8,481 nucleotides of DNA. Source: Treponema sp. Lineage in GTDB: Bacteria; Spirochaetota; Spirochaetia; Treponematales; Treponemataceae. The stretch is from contig JAILNY010000116.1 of the NCBI GenBank assembly GCA_024691105.1, positions 1 through 8,481 on the forward strand. The letters run 5' to 3'. The notes under the pieces were generated by a model. The model saw only the letters and a list, made by a program, of their open reading frames with translations, was not told the origin of the DNA and did not search any database. Positions within the stretch are counted from its first letter, which is position 1. The number at the start of each line of letters is the position of its first letter. Shown here piece by piece: positions 1 through 6,399 of the stretch. Position numbers and translations under genes: made by a program.

Positions 1-18
1 TGCCGCGGTCTGATTTAT

Positions 19-429
19 TTATTCAATCGGGTCGTGGACGATTCCGATTTTTGTTATTCCTGCATTCTGTATTTTTGCAAGTATCTGAACTACATGCTCA
101 AATTCAACTGTACGTTCACATTCAAGTGAAAGTGAAACTTCAGGATTTTCTTCGTACATTTTTTTTAGTGTCGTTTCAAGTTCTGACATTGTTATTATTT
201 TGCCGTCAAGTTCAATGCTGTCTGAGTTGACCGCTAGAACTTTTGTATTATCATCTGTCTGGCTCTCTGTTGTTTCTTCTGATTGTGGAAGATCTAGCGG
301 TAAAGAAGACTTCTTAAACTGTGTAGAAACCATAAAGAAAATAAGAAGAATAAAAATTACATCAATGAGAGAAGTAATGTTTACAGTAAGTTCCTCTTCG
401 TTGTCATGAAGAAAATCAAGATTACACAT
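19..429 (-). CDS. exbD: ExbD/TolR-family energy transducer
   Basis: A 136-residue protein with a short cytoplasmic N-terminus, one membrane helix (about 18-36) and a periplasmic domain (about 45-136). Asp23 in the helix (NITSLIDVIFILLIFFMVST) matches the proton-carrying Asp25 of E. coli ExbD. The C-terminal AGITKIGIVHDP is typical of the family's periplasmic fold. It forms the proton channel within the ExbB pentamer and pulls on TonB. It overlaps exbB by 8 bases (ATGTGTAA) and has its own AGGA site (437-440), indicating coupled translation in fixed ratio. Only 18 bases follow the stop before the window ends, and they hold no start codon; a tonB gene would be expected there or elsewhere in the genome. 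Confidence 0.94.
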   Translation of the reverse strand: MCNLDFLHDNEEELTVNITSLIDVIFILLIFFMVSTQFKKSSLPLDLPQSEETTESQTDDNTKVLAVNSDSIELDGKIITMSELETTLKKMYEENPEVSLSLECERTVEFEHVVQILAKIQNAGITKIGIVHDPIE

Positions 430-967
430 TTTCGTTTCCTGCGTTATGGGTTATTTCTTCCTCGTCATAAAGGCTCATTGCAAGAAGTCTTTTTTCGATG
501 ATGCGTTTGAAAGTTCTGTAGCAGAAAAGTGAAGGAATAGAAATTATCATACCAAATGCTGTAGTTAACATCGCTTCCCAGATGCCGCCTGATAAATCCT
601 GAATGTTTACATTTGCACCGGCAGAAGCCAGTTTTGAAAATGCTCCGATAAGACCTGTTACAGTTCCTAAAAGTCCCAGCGAAGGAGAAACACAGCTTAT
701 AAAATTTAAAAGCCATAAGCCACGATTCATTTCGTAATATAGTTTTGAACTTTCGCTGTGGAAGACTTTCATTTTTTCTTGAGGGGGCAGATTGTTTTTT
801 TTATTCATTGATTTTTTTAATCTTTTAACGACATCGCGTTCACTGCCTCGCCGTGTCTGAATAAAATAGATTGTACGTTCAAGACACTGGCAGAAACAGA
901 AACATAAAAGAACTGCAAGTATCCAGTTTACAGGACCACCAAGATTTATAAATTCAACGATTTTCAT
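422..967 (-). CDS. exbB: ExbB/TolQ/MotA-family proton-channel protein
   Basis: A 181-residue inner-membrane protein that, with ExbD, uses the proton gradient to energise TonB and so the receptor at the head of the operon. Three membrane helices are visible at about 12-34, 85-110 and 130-150. Key family residues are present: SPSLGLLGTVTG (94-105, Thr102 matching E. coli ExbB Thr148) and WEAMLTTAFGM (130-140, with Glu131 and Thr136 matching Glu176 and Thr181). It is shorter than E. coli ExbB (244), with a reduced N-terminus and cytoplasmic loop. The first helix carries four alternating cysteines (22, 24, 26, 28), which is unusual. AAGGAG (978-983) precedes the ATG by ten bases, mostly A. TolQ or a MotA-type motor is the alternative; the TonB-receptor operon favours ExbB. 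Its end overlaps exbD by 8 bases. Confidence 0.92.
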   Translation of the reverse strand: MKIVEFINLGGPVNWILAVLLCFCFCQCLERTIYFIQTRRGSERDVVKRLKKSMNKKNNLPPQEKMKVFHSESSKLYYEMNRGLWLLNFISCVSPSLGLLGTVTGLIGAFSKLASAGANVNIQDLSGGIWEAMLTTAFGMIISIPSLFCYRTFKRIIEKRLLAMSLYDEEEITHNAGNENV

Positions 968-1004
968 TTTTTTTTGTCTCCTTTTTTACGCCTCAAAAAG
1001 ATTT

Positions 1005-2618
1005 TTATGATTTTCTTCCGCAGTCTAATTTATATTTTTTTGAGCATATTTTTAGTGTTGAATCTCTGTGAGAAACAAGAACTACGGTCTTATTGCTGCT
1101 TTCTTTTTTTACAGAATCTAAAATAATTTTTTCGTTGAATGAATCGAGGTTACTGGTTGGTTCATCAAGAAGTAAAAAACTATTTTGACGAAGAAATGAT
1201 CGTGCAAGTCCAAGTCTTTGTCTTTCTCCCCCAGAGAAGTTTTCTCCAAGTTCTGCTATTTGTGTATCATAACCTTTAGGAAGATTTATAATAAAATCAT
1301 GTACAGAAGCTTTTTTGCATGCTTCTATGATTTCTTTTTTTGTCGCATTCAGCTTTGCAATCCGTATATTGTTTTCTATTGTGTCATGGAATAGCACTGT
1401 TTCCTGTGTTACGTAACTTTCAATCTTACGAAGGTCTGAAGTATTTATATTTTTGATATTACATTTGTTTATATTAATCGTACCAGAACTGACATCCCAA
1501 AACCGCATAAGAAGTTTTAAGAGTGTAGATTTTCCTGAACCACTTTTTCCCTGGATTCCGATAATCTTGTTTTGGGAGAATGAAAGAGAAATGTCAGATA
1601 GAATTTTTTCTTTTTCGTAAGAAAAGTCAACGTTCTTTACATCTGCGCTTTCAAATGTTTTTACAGTTTTTCCGCCAGAAACTTCTGTAACGACAGGCTT
1701 TTCATCAAGAAGAGCAAGTATACGATTGCCACTGGCTATAGTCTGCGAAAGGCTTGCTCCAAGACTTGCAACTGCAATCACTGGTCCAAAAGAACTGAAT
1801 AAGGCTGCAACACAAATTGTGCACGAGCTAAAGTCTACAATTCCTTTTTTGTATAAGATTAAAGCCACTATAAGCATTGCAATGTCACAGAAGAAAACTG
1901 TTCCGGATATTAAAGCTGCTGTAAAACCTCCGTTTTGCGAAAGTTTTTTCTGGCTGTTTGAAAGTTCTTTGCTTTTTATTCTCATCTGTAAAAGTTTTTT
2001 ACTTCCTGTCCCAAATTGAATCGTCTGTATAAGTCCTCGAAGACTGTCCAGGAGAAAAGAGTTCATTTTAGAAAAAAGTTCGCGATGTTCTGTTCCACAC
2101 TTTATAGATTTTTTCTGTACGATGCATGGAATTGCAATTCCAACCAGAATGTAAGAGCATAATGCCATTAATGCAAAAATCCAGTGATAATGCAGTAAAA
2201 AGACAGATACTGTGAGGCTTACAAGAATTGCAATACATACAGGAGAGACTGTGTGTGCATAAAAAAGTTCAAGAAGTTCAATGTCGCCTGTAAGGATTGA
2301 AATTAAATTTCCCTTTTGTTTACTTTCAAGCTTTGCTGGACAAAGTGAACGAAGTTTATCAAATATAATATTTCTGATTTGAGCCAGAAGAGTGAATGCA
2401 ATATAGTGATTGCAGTATTGTTCAATATAATGAAGTATTCCGCGTAAAACTCCGGCGATAATTAATATTACAAGCGGAAGATGTATATTCAATGCCATTA
2501 TTCCAAGCGTTGGAATTGCAACGGCACAAAGGTGCCCGAGCGTTCCAAAAATTACGGCCAGGACCATTACAGGAAAGAGTGGGGCAATAAGGCGTGAAAG
2601 TCTAAAGAGTGTTTTCAT
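1005..2618 (-). CDS. ABC transporter, fused permease and ATPase, CydC-like half of a heterodimer
   Basis: A 537-residue half transporter, the partner of the preceding CydD-like subunit. Six hydrophobic segments fill about residues 10-285. A CydC-type stretch (HYIEQYCNHYIAFTLLAQIR, then LCPAKLESKQKGNLIS and a downstream SPV) parallels the YFERLVSHDATFRVL and LSPAGL region of E. coli CydC. The ATPase is fully canonical: A-loop Tyr in FSYEKE, Walker A GKSGSGKST (357-365), Q-loop Gln405, signature FSGGE (to 465), Walker B Asp485-Glu486 and H-loop His517. The start is set at the ATG at 2618, not the in-frame GTG at 2636. The ATG has a perfect AGGAGG six bases upstream and forms the typical ATGA overlap with the upstream stop; the longer version would translate the ribosome site itself. 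ExbB follows after 37 bp. Substrate is unknown and is inferred from the locus to be haem, a porphyrin or a siderophore. Confidence 0.9.
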   Translation of the reverse strand: MKTLFRLSRLIAPLFPVMVLAVIFGTLGHLCAVAIPTLGIMALNIHLPLVILIIAGVLRGILHYIEQYCNHYIAFTLLAQIRNIIFDKLRSLCPAKLESKQKGNLISILTGDIELLELFYAHTVSPVCIAILVSLTVSVFLLHYHWIFALMALCSYILVGIAIPCIVQKKSIKCGTEHRELFSKMNSFLLDSLRGLIQTIQFGTGSKKLLQMRIKSKELSNSQKKLSQNGGFTAALISGTVFFCDIAMLIVALILYKKGIVDFSSCTICVAALFSSFGPVIAVASLGASLSQTIASGNRILALLDEKPVVTEVSGGKTVKTFESADVKNVDFSYEKEKILSDISLSFSQNKIIGIQGKSGSGKSTLLKLLMRFWDVSSGTININKCNIKNINTSDLRKIESYVTQETVLFHDTIENNIRIAKLNATKKEIIEACKKASVHDFIINLPKGYDTQIAELGENFSGGERQRLGLARSFLRQNSFLLLDEPTSNLDSFNEKIILDSVKKESSNKTVVLVSHRDSTLKICSKKYKLDCGRKS

Positions 2619-4366
2619 TTTGCACCTCCTGTGCACCTTTTTTTTGCAGAACGCGCGGTTATGGATGTGCGTGAAGTCCCGGCCGTGCGCAATGAAGTTG
2701 TTTTGTGCAAATTTTTTATCGTACCATCTTCAAAAGTGTAAACAGAATCTGCGCCTTTTGAGTTTTCTTTTCTATGGCTTATCATGATTACAGTTCTTTT
2801 ACTTTTGAGAGAATGTATTAAATCTAAAATTATTTTTTCACTTTCAATATCGATGTTGCTTGTAGCCTCATCAAAAATATATACTTCGCTTTCATGAAGT
2901 AGTGCGCGTGCGATTGAAAGTCTCTGCTTTTGACCGCCAGAAAGGTTCGTGCCTCCTTCGCGAAGATTCATATAAAGTCCGCCATTCTCTTTTATAAATT
3001 CCCAGAGTCCTGTTTTCTTTAATGCATCCTGCATCTGACGTTCCGTTGCTTCTGGATTTCCTTCTAAAAGGCAATCGCGGACTGTCCCTGCAAAAATCCA
3101 GTCATTATGTGAGATATATGTAACAAAATTGTAGAGATTATCTCTTGCAATTTCTTTAATTTCGATACCATTTATTTTTATTGATCCTGTATAATCGCTA
3201 TAAATCCCTGAAATTATTTTAGCAAGACTTGATTTTCCCGAGCCGCTTTGACCGATGAAAGAAGTAAAAGTTCCTTCTTTGATTTTAATGCTGACGTTTT
3301 TCAGCGCAGGACGGTCAAATGTGATTCCGAGGTTTTCTGCTTCGATTAAAATTCCTGAGTTTCGCGCGATATTATCTTTGTTTTTTAGCGTGCGGTTTAT
3401 AAATTGAATTTTTTTATTACCGTATTTTTTTTCTTCAGCATCTAAAATTTCAAAAATATTTTTGCTTGCAGTTACTCCATTCATAGCGGTATGAAATGCA
3501 CTGCCAAGACGACGGAGAGGAATGAAGAAATCTGCTGATAAAAGAATACATATAAATGCTGAATAAAAGTCCAGTGTACCTGTGTAGAATGCTTTTAGTG
3601 CAAAAGCTATTCCAAGAGCTGCTCCGCTGTATGCAACCGTATCCATAATGATGATTGAGTTAAGTTGCATCGAAAGAACTTTCATTGTTACTCGTCTGAA
3701 AGTTTCTGCTTCGAAAGCCATTTGTTTTGCTTTATATTCGTCGGCTTCATAAATTTTTAAAGTTGTAAGTCCTTCCAGATTTTCAAGAAAGTTATCTGCA
3801 AGGTTTGCATATTGTGTCCAGTATTTTCCTAATATTTTTTTTGCAATTCCCTGTACTATAACCATAGAAATTGGAATAAGTGGAATACACACAAGCAAAA
3901 CAACTGCCATTTTTAAATTGAAATATGCAATTACACAGAATGTAAAAACGGCAGCTATCATGCTGTAATAAAACTGTGGAAGAAAAGCTCCAAACCAGGT
4001 CTCTATCTGATCAACACCTTCTGTAACAACCTGCATTATTTTTGCAGTTGCAGATTTTTCGTGATAGGCGGGTCCCAGTTTAAGGAGCTTTTCATATAAT
4101 TTAGTTCGTAAAGTTATCTTTACTTTAGATGATGTGCGGAATGCAGTTCGTGAAGAAAAAATGTTTGATAGAATTGATATTACAAGGCATAAAATCATCA
4201 GAAGAATATACTTTAAGTAGTTTTCTTCGTGTGCCGTCTTAAAAACCTGTGCGATGCAAAAGATGAATACAGTGTTTGCAATAAGAGAAATAAATTGCAG
4301 AATGACTGTGAGAAACACATATTTTTTACTTTCCGGTACAAGATTTATAAGACGGCGATCTATCAT
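2615..4366 (-). CDS. ABC transporter, fused permease and ATPase, CydD-like half of a heterodimer
   Basis: A 583-residue half transporter of the type IV (exporter) fold. Six membrane helices lie in about residues 16-290. The permease resembles CydD: PLIPISM near 162-168, FRRVTMKVL, and SADFFIPLRRLG followed by AFH. The ATPase carries Walker A GQSGSGKSS (372-380), signature LSGGQ (475-479), Walker B ending Asp499-Glu500 and H-loop His531. Two elements deviate: the A-loop region (349-352, TFDR) has no Tyr, and the Q-loop Gln is His420 (ISHND). The last 30 or so residues form an odd basic Arg/Thr/Ser tail encoded by locally GC-rich DNA. AGGAG at 4375-4379 supports the ATG. The stop overlaps the next gene as ATGA, implying a coupled heterodimer. 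CydDC moves thiols and is also reported to handle haem. Here, beside a receptor, import of the ligand (as by IrtAB or YbtPQ) is inferred; export of a siderophore or thiol remains possible. Confidence 0.9.
   Translation of the reverse strand: MIDRRLINLVPESKKYVFLTVILQFISLIANTVFIFCIAQVFKTAHEENYLKYILLMILCLVISILSNIFSSRTAFRTSSKVKITLRTKLYEKLLKLGPAYHEKSATAKIMQVVTEGVDQIETWFGAFLPQFYYSMIAAVFTFCVIAYFNLKMAVVLLVCIPLIPISMVIVQGIAKKILGKYWTQYANLADNFLENLEGLTTLKIYEADEYKAKQMAFEAETFRRVTMKVLSMQLNSIIIMDTVAYSGAALGIAFALKAFYTGTLDFYSAFICILLSADFFIPLRRLGSAFHTAMNGVTASKNIFEILDAEEKKYGNKKIQFINRTLKNKDNIARNSGILIEAENLGITFDRPALKNVSIKIKEGTFTSFIGQSGSGKSSLAKIISGIYSDYTGSIKINGIEIKEIARDNLYNFVTYISHNDWIFAGTVRDCLLEGNPEATERQMQDALKKTGLWEFIKENGGLYMNLREGGTNLSGGQKQRLSIARALLHESEVYIFDEATSNIDIESEKIILDLIHSLKSKRTVIMISHRKENSKGADSVYTFEDGTIKNLHKTTSLRTAGTSRTSITARSAKKRCTGGAK
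2621..2635 (-). other. Small hairpin presenting the Shine-Dalgarno core at the ABC gene junction
   Basis: TGCAC and GTGCA form a 5-bp stem around the loop AGGAG, which is the core of the ribosome site of the CydC-like gene. Ribosomes finishing the upstream gene pass through it, so it could help couple translation of the two subunits. The stem is short and folding in the cell is unproved. Confidence 0.45.
2625..2630 (-). promoter_or_regulatory. Perfect Shine-Dalgarno site that fixes the start of the CydC-like gene
   Basis: AGGAGG lies six bases upstream of the ATG at 2618. It is inside the end of the CydD-like reading frame, and the ATG overlaps that gene's TGA stop. This decides for the ATG and against the upstream GTG at 2636. 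Confidence 0.88.
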
Positions 4367-4381
4367 TATTGATTCTCCTGA

Positions 4382-5362
4382 TTAATTAAAAGAGTTCCAG
4401 TCGATTGTAAGTTTTCCGACATACTTTGACTGTTTGTCTGGCTCACCTGAACCAGCCGTTCCTTTACCATCACAGAACTGAACTCCCATTACATTTGAGT
4501 TGATATAAAGCCATAATGTGTATTCAGAAACATCTGTTGTAACTGGGAAAGTCATTGATGTAACATAGTTAACGTCTTCTAACACACGATTCCCATTTTC
4601 GTCCAGGCCGGTATTAGCTTTCGCTGTATCTGTTTCACTTACTGTAAATTCTGCATCCGTTTTTACGCCACTTGTATTGTAATAGCCTGGTTTTGAATTT
4701 CGTGGATCAACAAATGCATCAAAATTAACTCCATAAATATTTCCGGTTCCTTTACCAAGACTTACAGTTACTTTGTAAGTTCCGTCAGCTTTCTTTGTAA
4801 CTTTAGCTCCTTTGTAAACAGGTGTACCAAATTCCTGTCCTCCCATTGCATTTACAAAACAACTCAGAGTTGCTGTAACAGTTTTTGTTTCGTAGCGATA
4901 AATCTTTGAGCCATCCTTCATCATCTTTGTCATAGCTGGAACAAAATAGCTTGCAGTACCATCATTTTCAAAAATGATGTAGCATGAAGAAGCTGTTAAA
5001 TAATTTTCTGTAGTAAGGTCTCCATTTTTTGTATTGGTACTGTTACTCTGTGCTGCAACTACAACTTTGTTGTCGTTGTTTTTAAGCCAGAGAACTTTTG
5101 TATATGCACCATAGTTTCCACCCTGGTCTACAGAGTTTTCAGAAACTTTAATATTTACAGCTTGCTTCATAACAGAACCTTCGTAGGTTCCGTAATATGA
5201 GGAATAATCTGTTACAGAAGCAGCAGACGATGATGTACTTGCTGTAGTTGCAGTAGAATTATCAGCTGCTGTTGCTGCTATATTATTAATATTGTCACAT
5301 GAGACAAATCCAAAAGTAACTGCGCATGCTGCAGTCATAATTAAAAACGCTTTTTTAAACAT
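4382..5362 (-). CDS. Lipoprotein of unknown family, second envelope partner of the receptor
   Basis: A 326-residue lipoprotein that I cannot assign to a named family. The signal peptide ends in FVSC with Cys22 lipidated and Asp at +2, as in the preceding lipoprotein. A flexible Ala/Ser/Thr linker covers about residues 29-51, followed by a beta-rich body from YYGTYEG (about 56-62) to the end. The C-terminal part (about 270-322) alternates hydrophobic and polar residues (MTFPV, YTLWLYINSNVMGVQF, KYVGKLTIDW), consistent with an immunoglobulin-like or jelly-roll sandwich. Three body cysteines (127, 168, 297) and several methionines (144, 147, 148, 173, 292) could act as ligands, but nothing proves binding. 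The ATG is fixed by an ideal AAGGAG site (5368-5373) five bases upstream. It lies 32 bp after the first lipoprotein and 15 bp before the ABC genes, so it is almost surely co-transcribed and works with them. Confidence 0.85.
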   Translation of the reverse strand: MFKKAFLIMTAACAVTFGFVSCDNINNIAATAADNSTATTASTSSSAASVTDYSSYYGTYEGSVMKQAVNIKVSENSVDQGGNYGAYTKVLWLKNNDNKVVVAAQSNSTNTKNGDLTTENYLTASSCYIIFENDGTASYFVPAMTKMMKDGSKIYRYETKTVTATLSCFVNAMGGQEFGTPVYKGAKVTKKADGTYKVTVSLGKGTGNIYGVNFDAFVDPRNSKPGYYNTSGVKTDAEFTVSETDTAKANTGLDENGNRVLEDVNYVTSMTFPVTTDVSEYTLWLYINSNVMGVQFCDGKGTAGSGEPDKQSKYVGKLTIDWNSFN

Positions 5363-5373
5363 ATATACTCCTT

Positions 5374-5386
5374 GCGAATAATTCGC
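5374..5386. repeat. 13-base palindrome between the two lipoprotein genes
   Basis: GCGAATAATTCGC is a perfect inverted repeat (GCGAAT, one central base, ATTCGC) in the 32-bp gap. It directly abuts the AAGGAG site of the second lipoprotein gene. It is too short, and lacks a T run, to be a terminator. It may be an mRNA stability or processing hairpin, or a binding site. Confidence 0.5.
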
Positions 5387-5394
5387 GTTATGTC

Positions 5395-6390
5395 CTAATT
5401 TGATGTAAAAATTTCTACAATTGGGAACGGCATTGCACCAGGTTTAAAAGAAACTCGCCAGGTAAGAACATTGTTTTCAAGTTTTCCAACAAGAGTTACA
5501 TTGTTCAGATTCATTGCTGTTCCATCAGTTTTTGTTGCATTGATTGAATGAGATCCGTGATAGAGATAATAAGTATCTCCATCTTTTTTGACTTGAACAT
5601 TGGATATTTCAAAAGAATCAATTGACATTGAGTCAGTATAGGTAATAGGTGTCGTTGTAATTTTAACTGTATTGGCTGAAGTTGAATTTGTATTTGTAAT
5701 TGTTACCTGTACTGGTATAAGATTTCCATTTGAATCTGTAACTGTTGTTCCCTGACCTTTTGCAAGATAAGTATTATTTCCTCCGATAACCAGAAAACCG
5801 TATGATCCAGTATAAGAATTCTGACCATTCCAGTTTGCAGGTGTCGCAGAAGATGGAATTGTGATTGATATATCTTGTACATCTGCATCAAATTGCATTG
5901 CCGGTGCATTTAAGTTTCTTGGAATATTTGTCTGCTTAATCATCGTTACCCGTGTGTTAGACATTCCGGAAACGCCTGTAAGACCATCTCCCGTTAAAAG
6001 AATTACAATTTCGTTTTCGCTGTTAATACCAAGCTGAATTACCATTGATGCATGACTTGTATCATGTTGTGCGCAGTAAGATGCATCAGAAGCGGTATAC
6101 CAGTAAAGAGTGTAATTAGAAGCAGAATTTTTTTGTGAAAAATAATAAAACTGATTATTATTCATTCCGTTTGTGTTCATATTCCAGTCACAGCGGTTTG
6201 AATCGTAAATGGTTAAAGCCGGAATAAGTGTGTTTCCGCTAGAAGCAGTAATGTTTCCGTAATAGGTCCAGCCGTAGATTGAAGAGATATCATTATCTGT
6301 TAAAAGAGAATTATTTTGTGGACTGTCACAGGCAATAAAGAATATTGCTGCGGTACTTAATGAGAAGAATAGATTTAGGAATTTTTTCAT
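5395..6390 (-). CDS. Lipoprotein with tandem lipocalin/calycin-like beta domains (tentative)
   Basis: A 331-residue secreted lipoprotein. The signal peptide ends in a spirochaete-style lipobox, FIAC, with Cys21 as the lipidation site and Asp at +2. The mature protein is beta-rich and full of Asn, Ser, Thr and Tyr. It appears to have two halves, about 39-155 and 165-331. The second half ends in a pattern (IDSFEISNV, then LVGKLENNVLTWRVSF, then GAMPFPI) that resembles the calycin-like lipoprotein domain known from Bacteroidetes; this is recognition by eye only. Besides Cys21 there are two cysteines, 67 and 106, which could pair. Cys106-x2-His109-x3-His113 and His278-x2-His281 are possible haem or metal ligands. 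It starts 9 bp after the receptor stop, and its GAGG ribosome site overlaps that stop. This position suggests a ligand-capturing partner of the receptor, like HmuY beside HmuR, though I see no HmuY sequence likeness. Confidence 0.85.
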   Translation of the reverse strand: MKKFLNLFFSLSTAAIFFIACDSPQNNSLLTDNDISSIYGWTYYGNITASSGNTLIPALTIYDSNRCDWNMNTNGMNNNQFYYFSQKNSASNYTLYWYTASDASYCAQHDTSHASMVIQLGINSENEIVILLTGDGLTGVSGMSNTRVTMIKQTNIPRNLNAPAMQFDADVQDISITIPSSATPANWNGQNSYTGSYGFLVIGGNNTYLAKGQGTTVTDSNGNLIPVQVTITNTNSTSANTVKITTTPITYTDSMSIDSFEISNVQVKKDGDTYYLYHGSHSINATKTDGTAMNLNNVTLVGKLENNVLTWRVSFKPGAMPFPIVEIFTSN

Positions 6391-6399
6391 GAGAAACCT

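Noticed and set aside
1..18. Start of a tonB gene after exbD.
   Set aside because: The 18 bases after the exbD stop contain no start codon or clear ribosome site, so nothing can be called inside the window.
200..409. Plus-strand reading frames of 60-97 codons opposite the operon genes (for example here, 1726-2019 and 7205-7456).
   Set aside because: They lie wholly antisense to clear, family-assigned genes, lack ribosome sites and show no domain likeness. They are shadows.
968..1004. Possible terminator or internal promoter in the 37-bp gap before exbB.
   Set aside because: AAAAAGATTTTT at 995-1006 is only an AT-rich pseudo-palindrome with no GC stem, and no -10/-35 pair is visible. The gap mainly holds the exbB ribosome site.
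2619..2636. Longer N-terminus for the CydC-like protein from a GTG at 2636 (VHRRCK before MKTLF).
   Set aside because: It would encode the AGGAGG ribosome site as protein and has no ribosome site of its own at the right distance. The ATG at 2618 has perfect spacing and the usual ATGA overlap.
1005..4366. Calling the ABC pair cydD and cydC, for cytochrome bd assembly.
   Set aside because: The likeness is real, but no cytochrome bd genes are present and the operon is built around a TonB-dependent receptor. Firm gene symbols would overstate the function.
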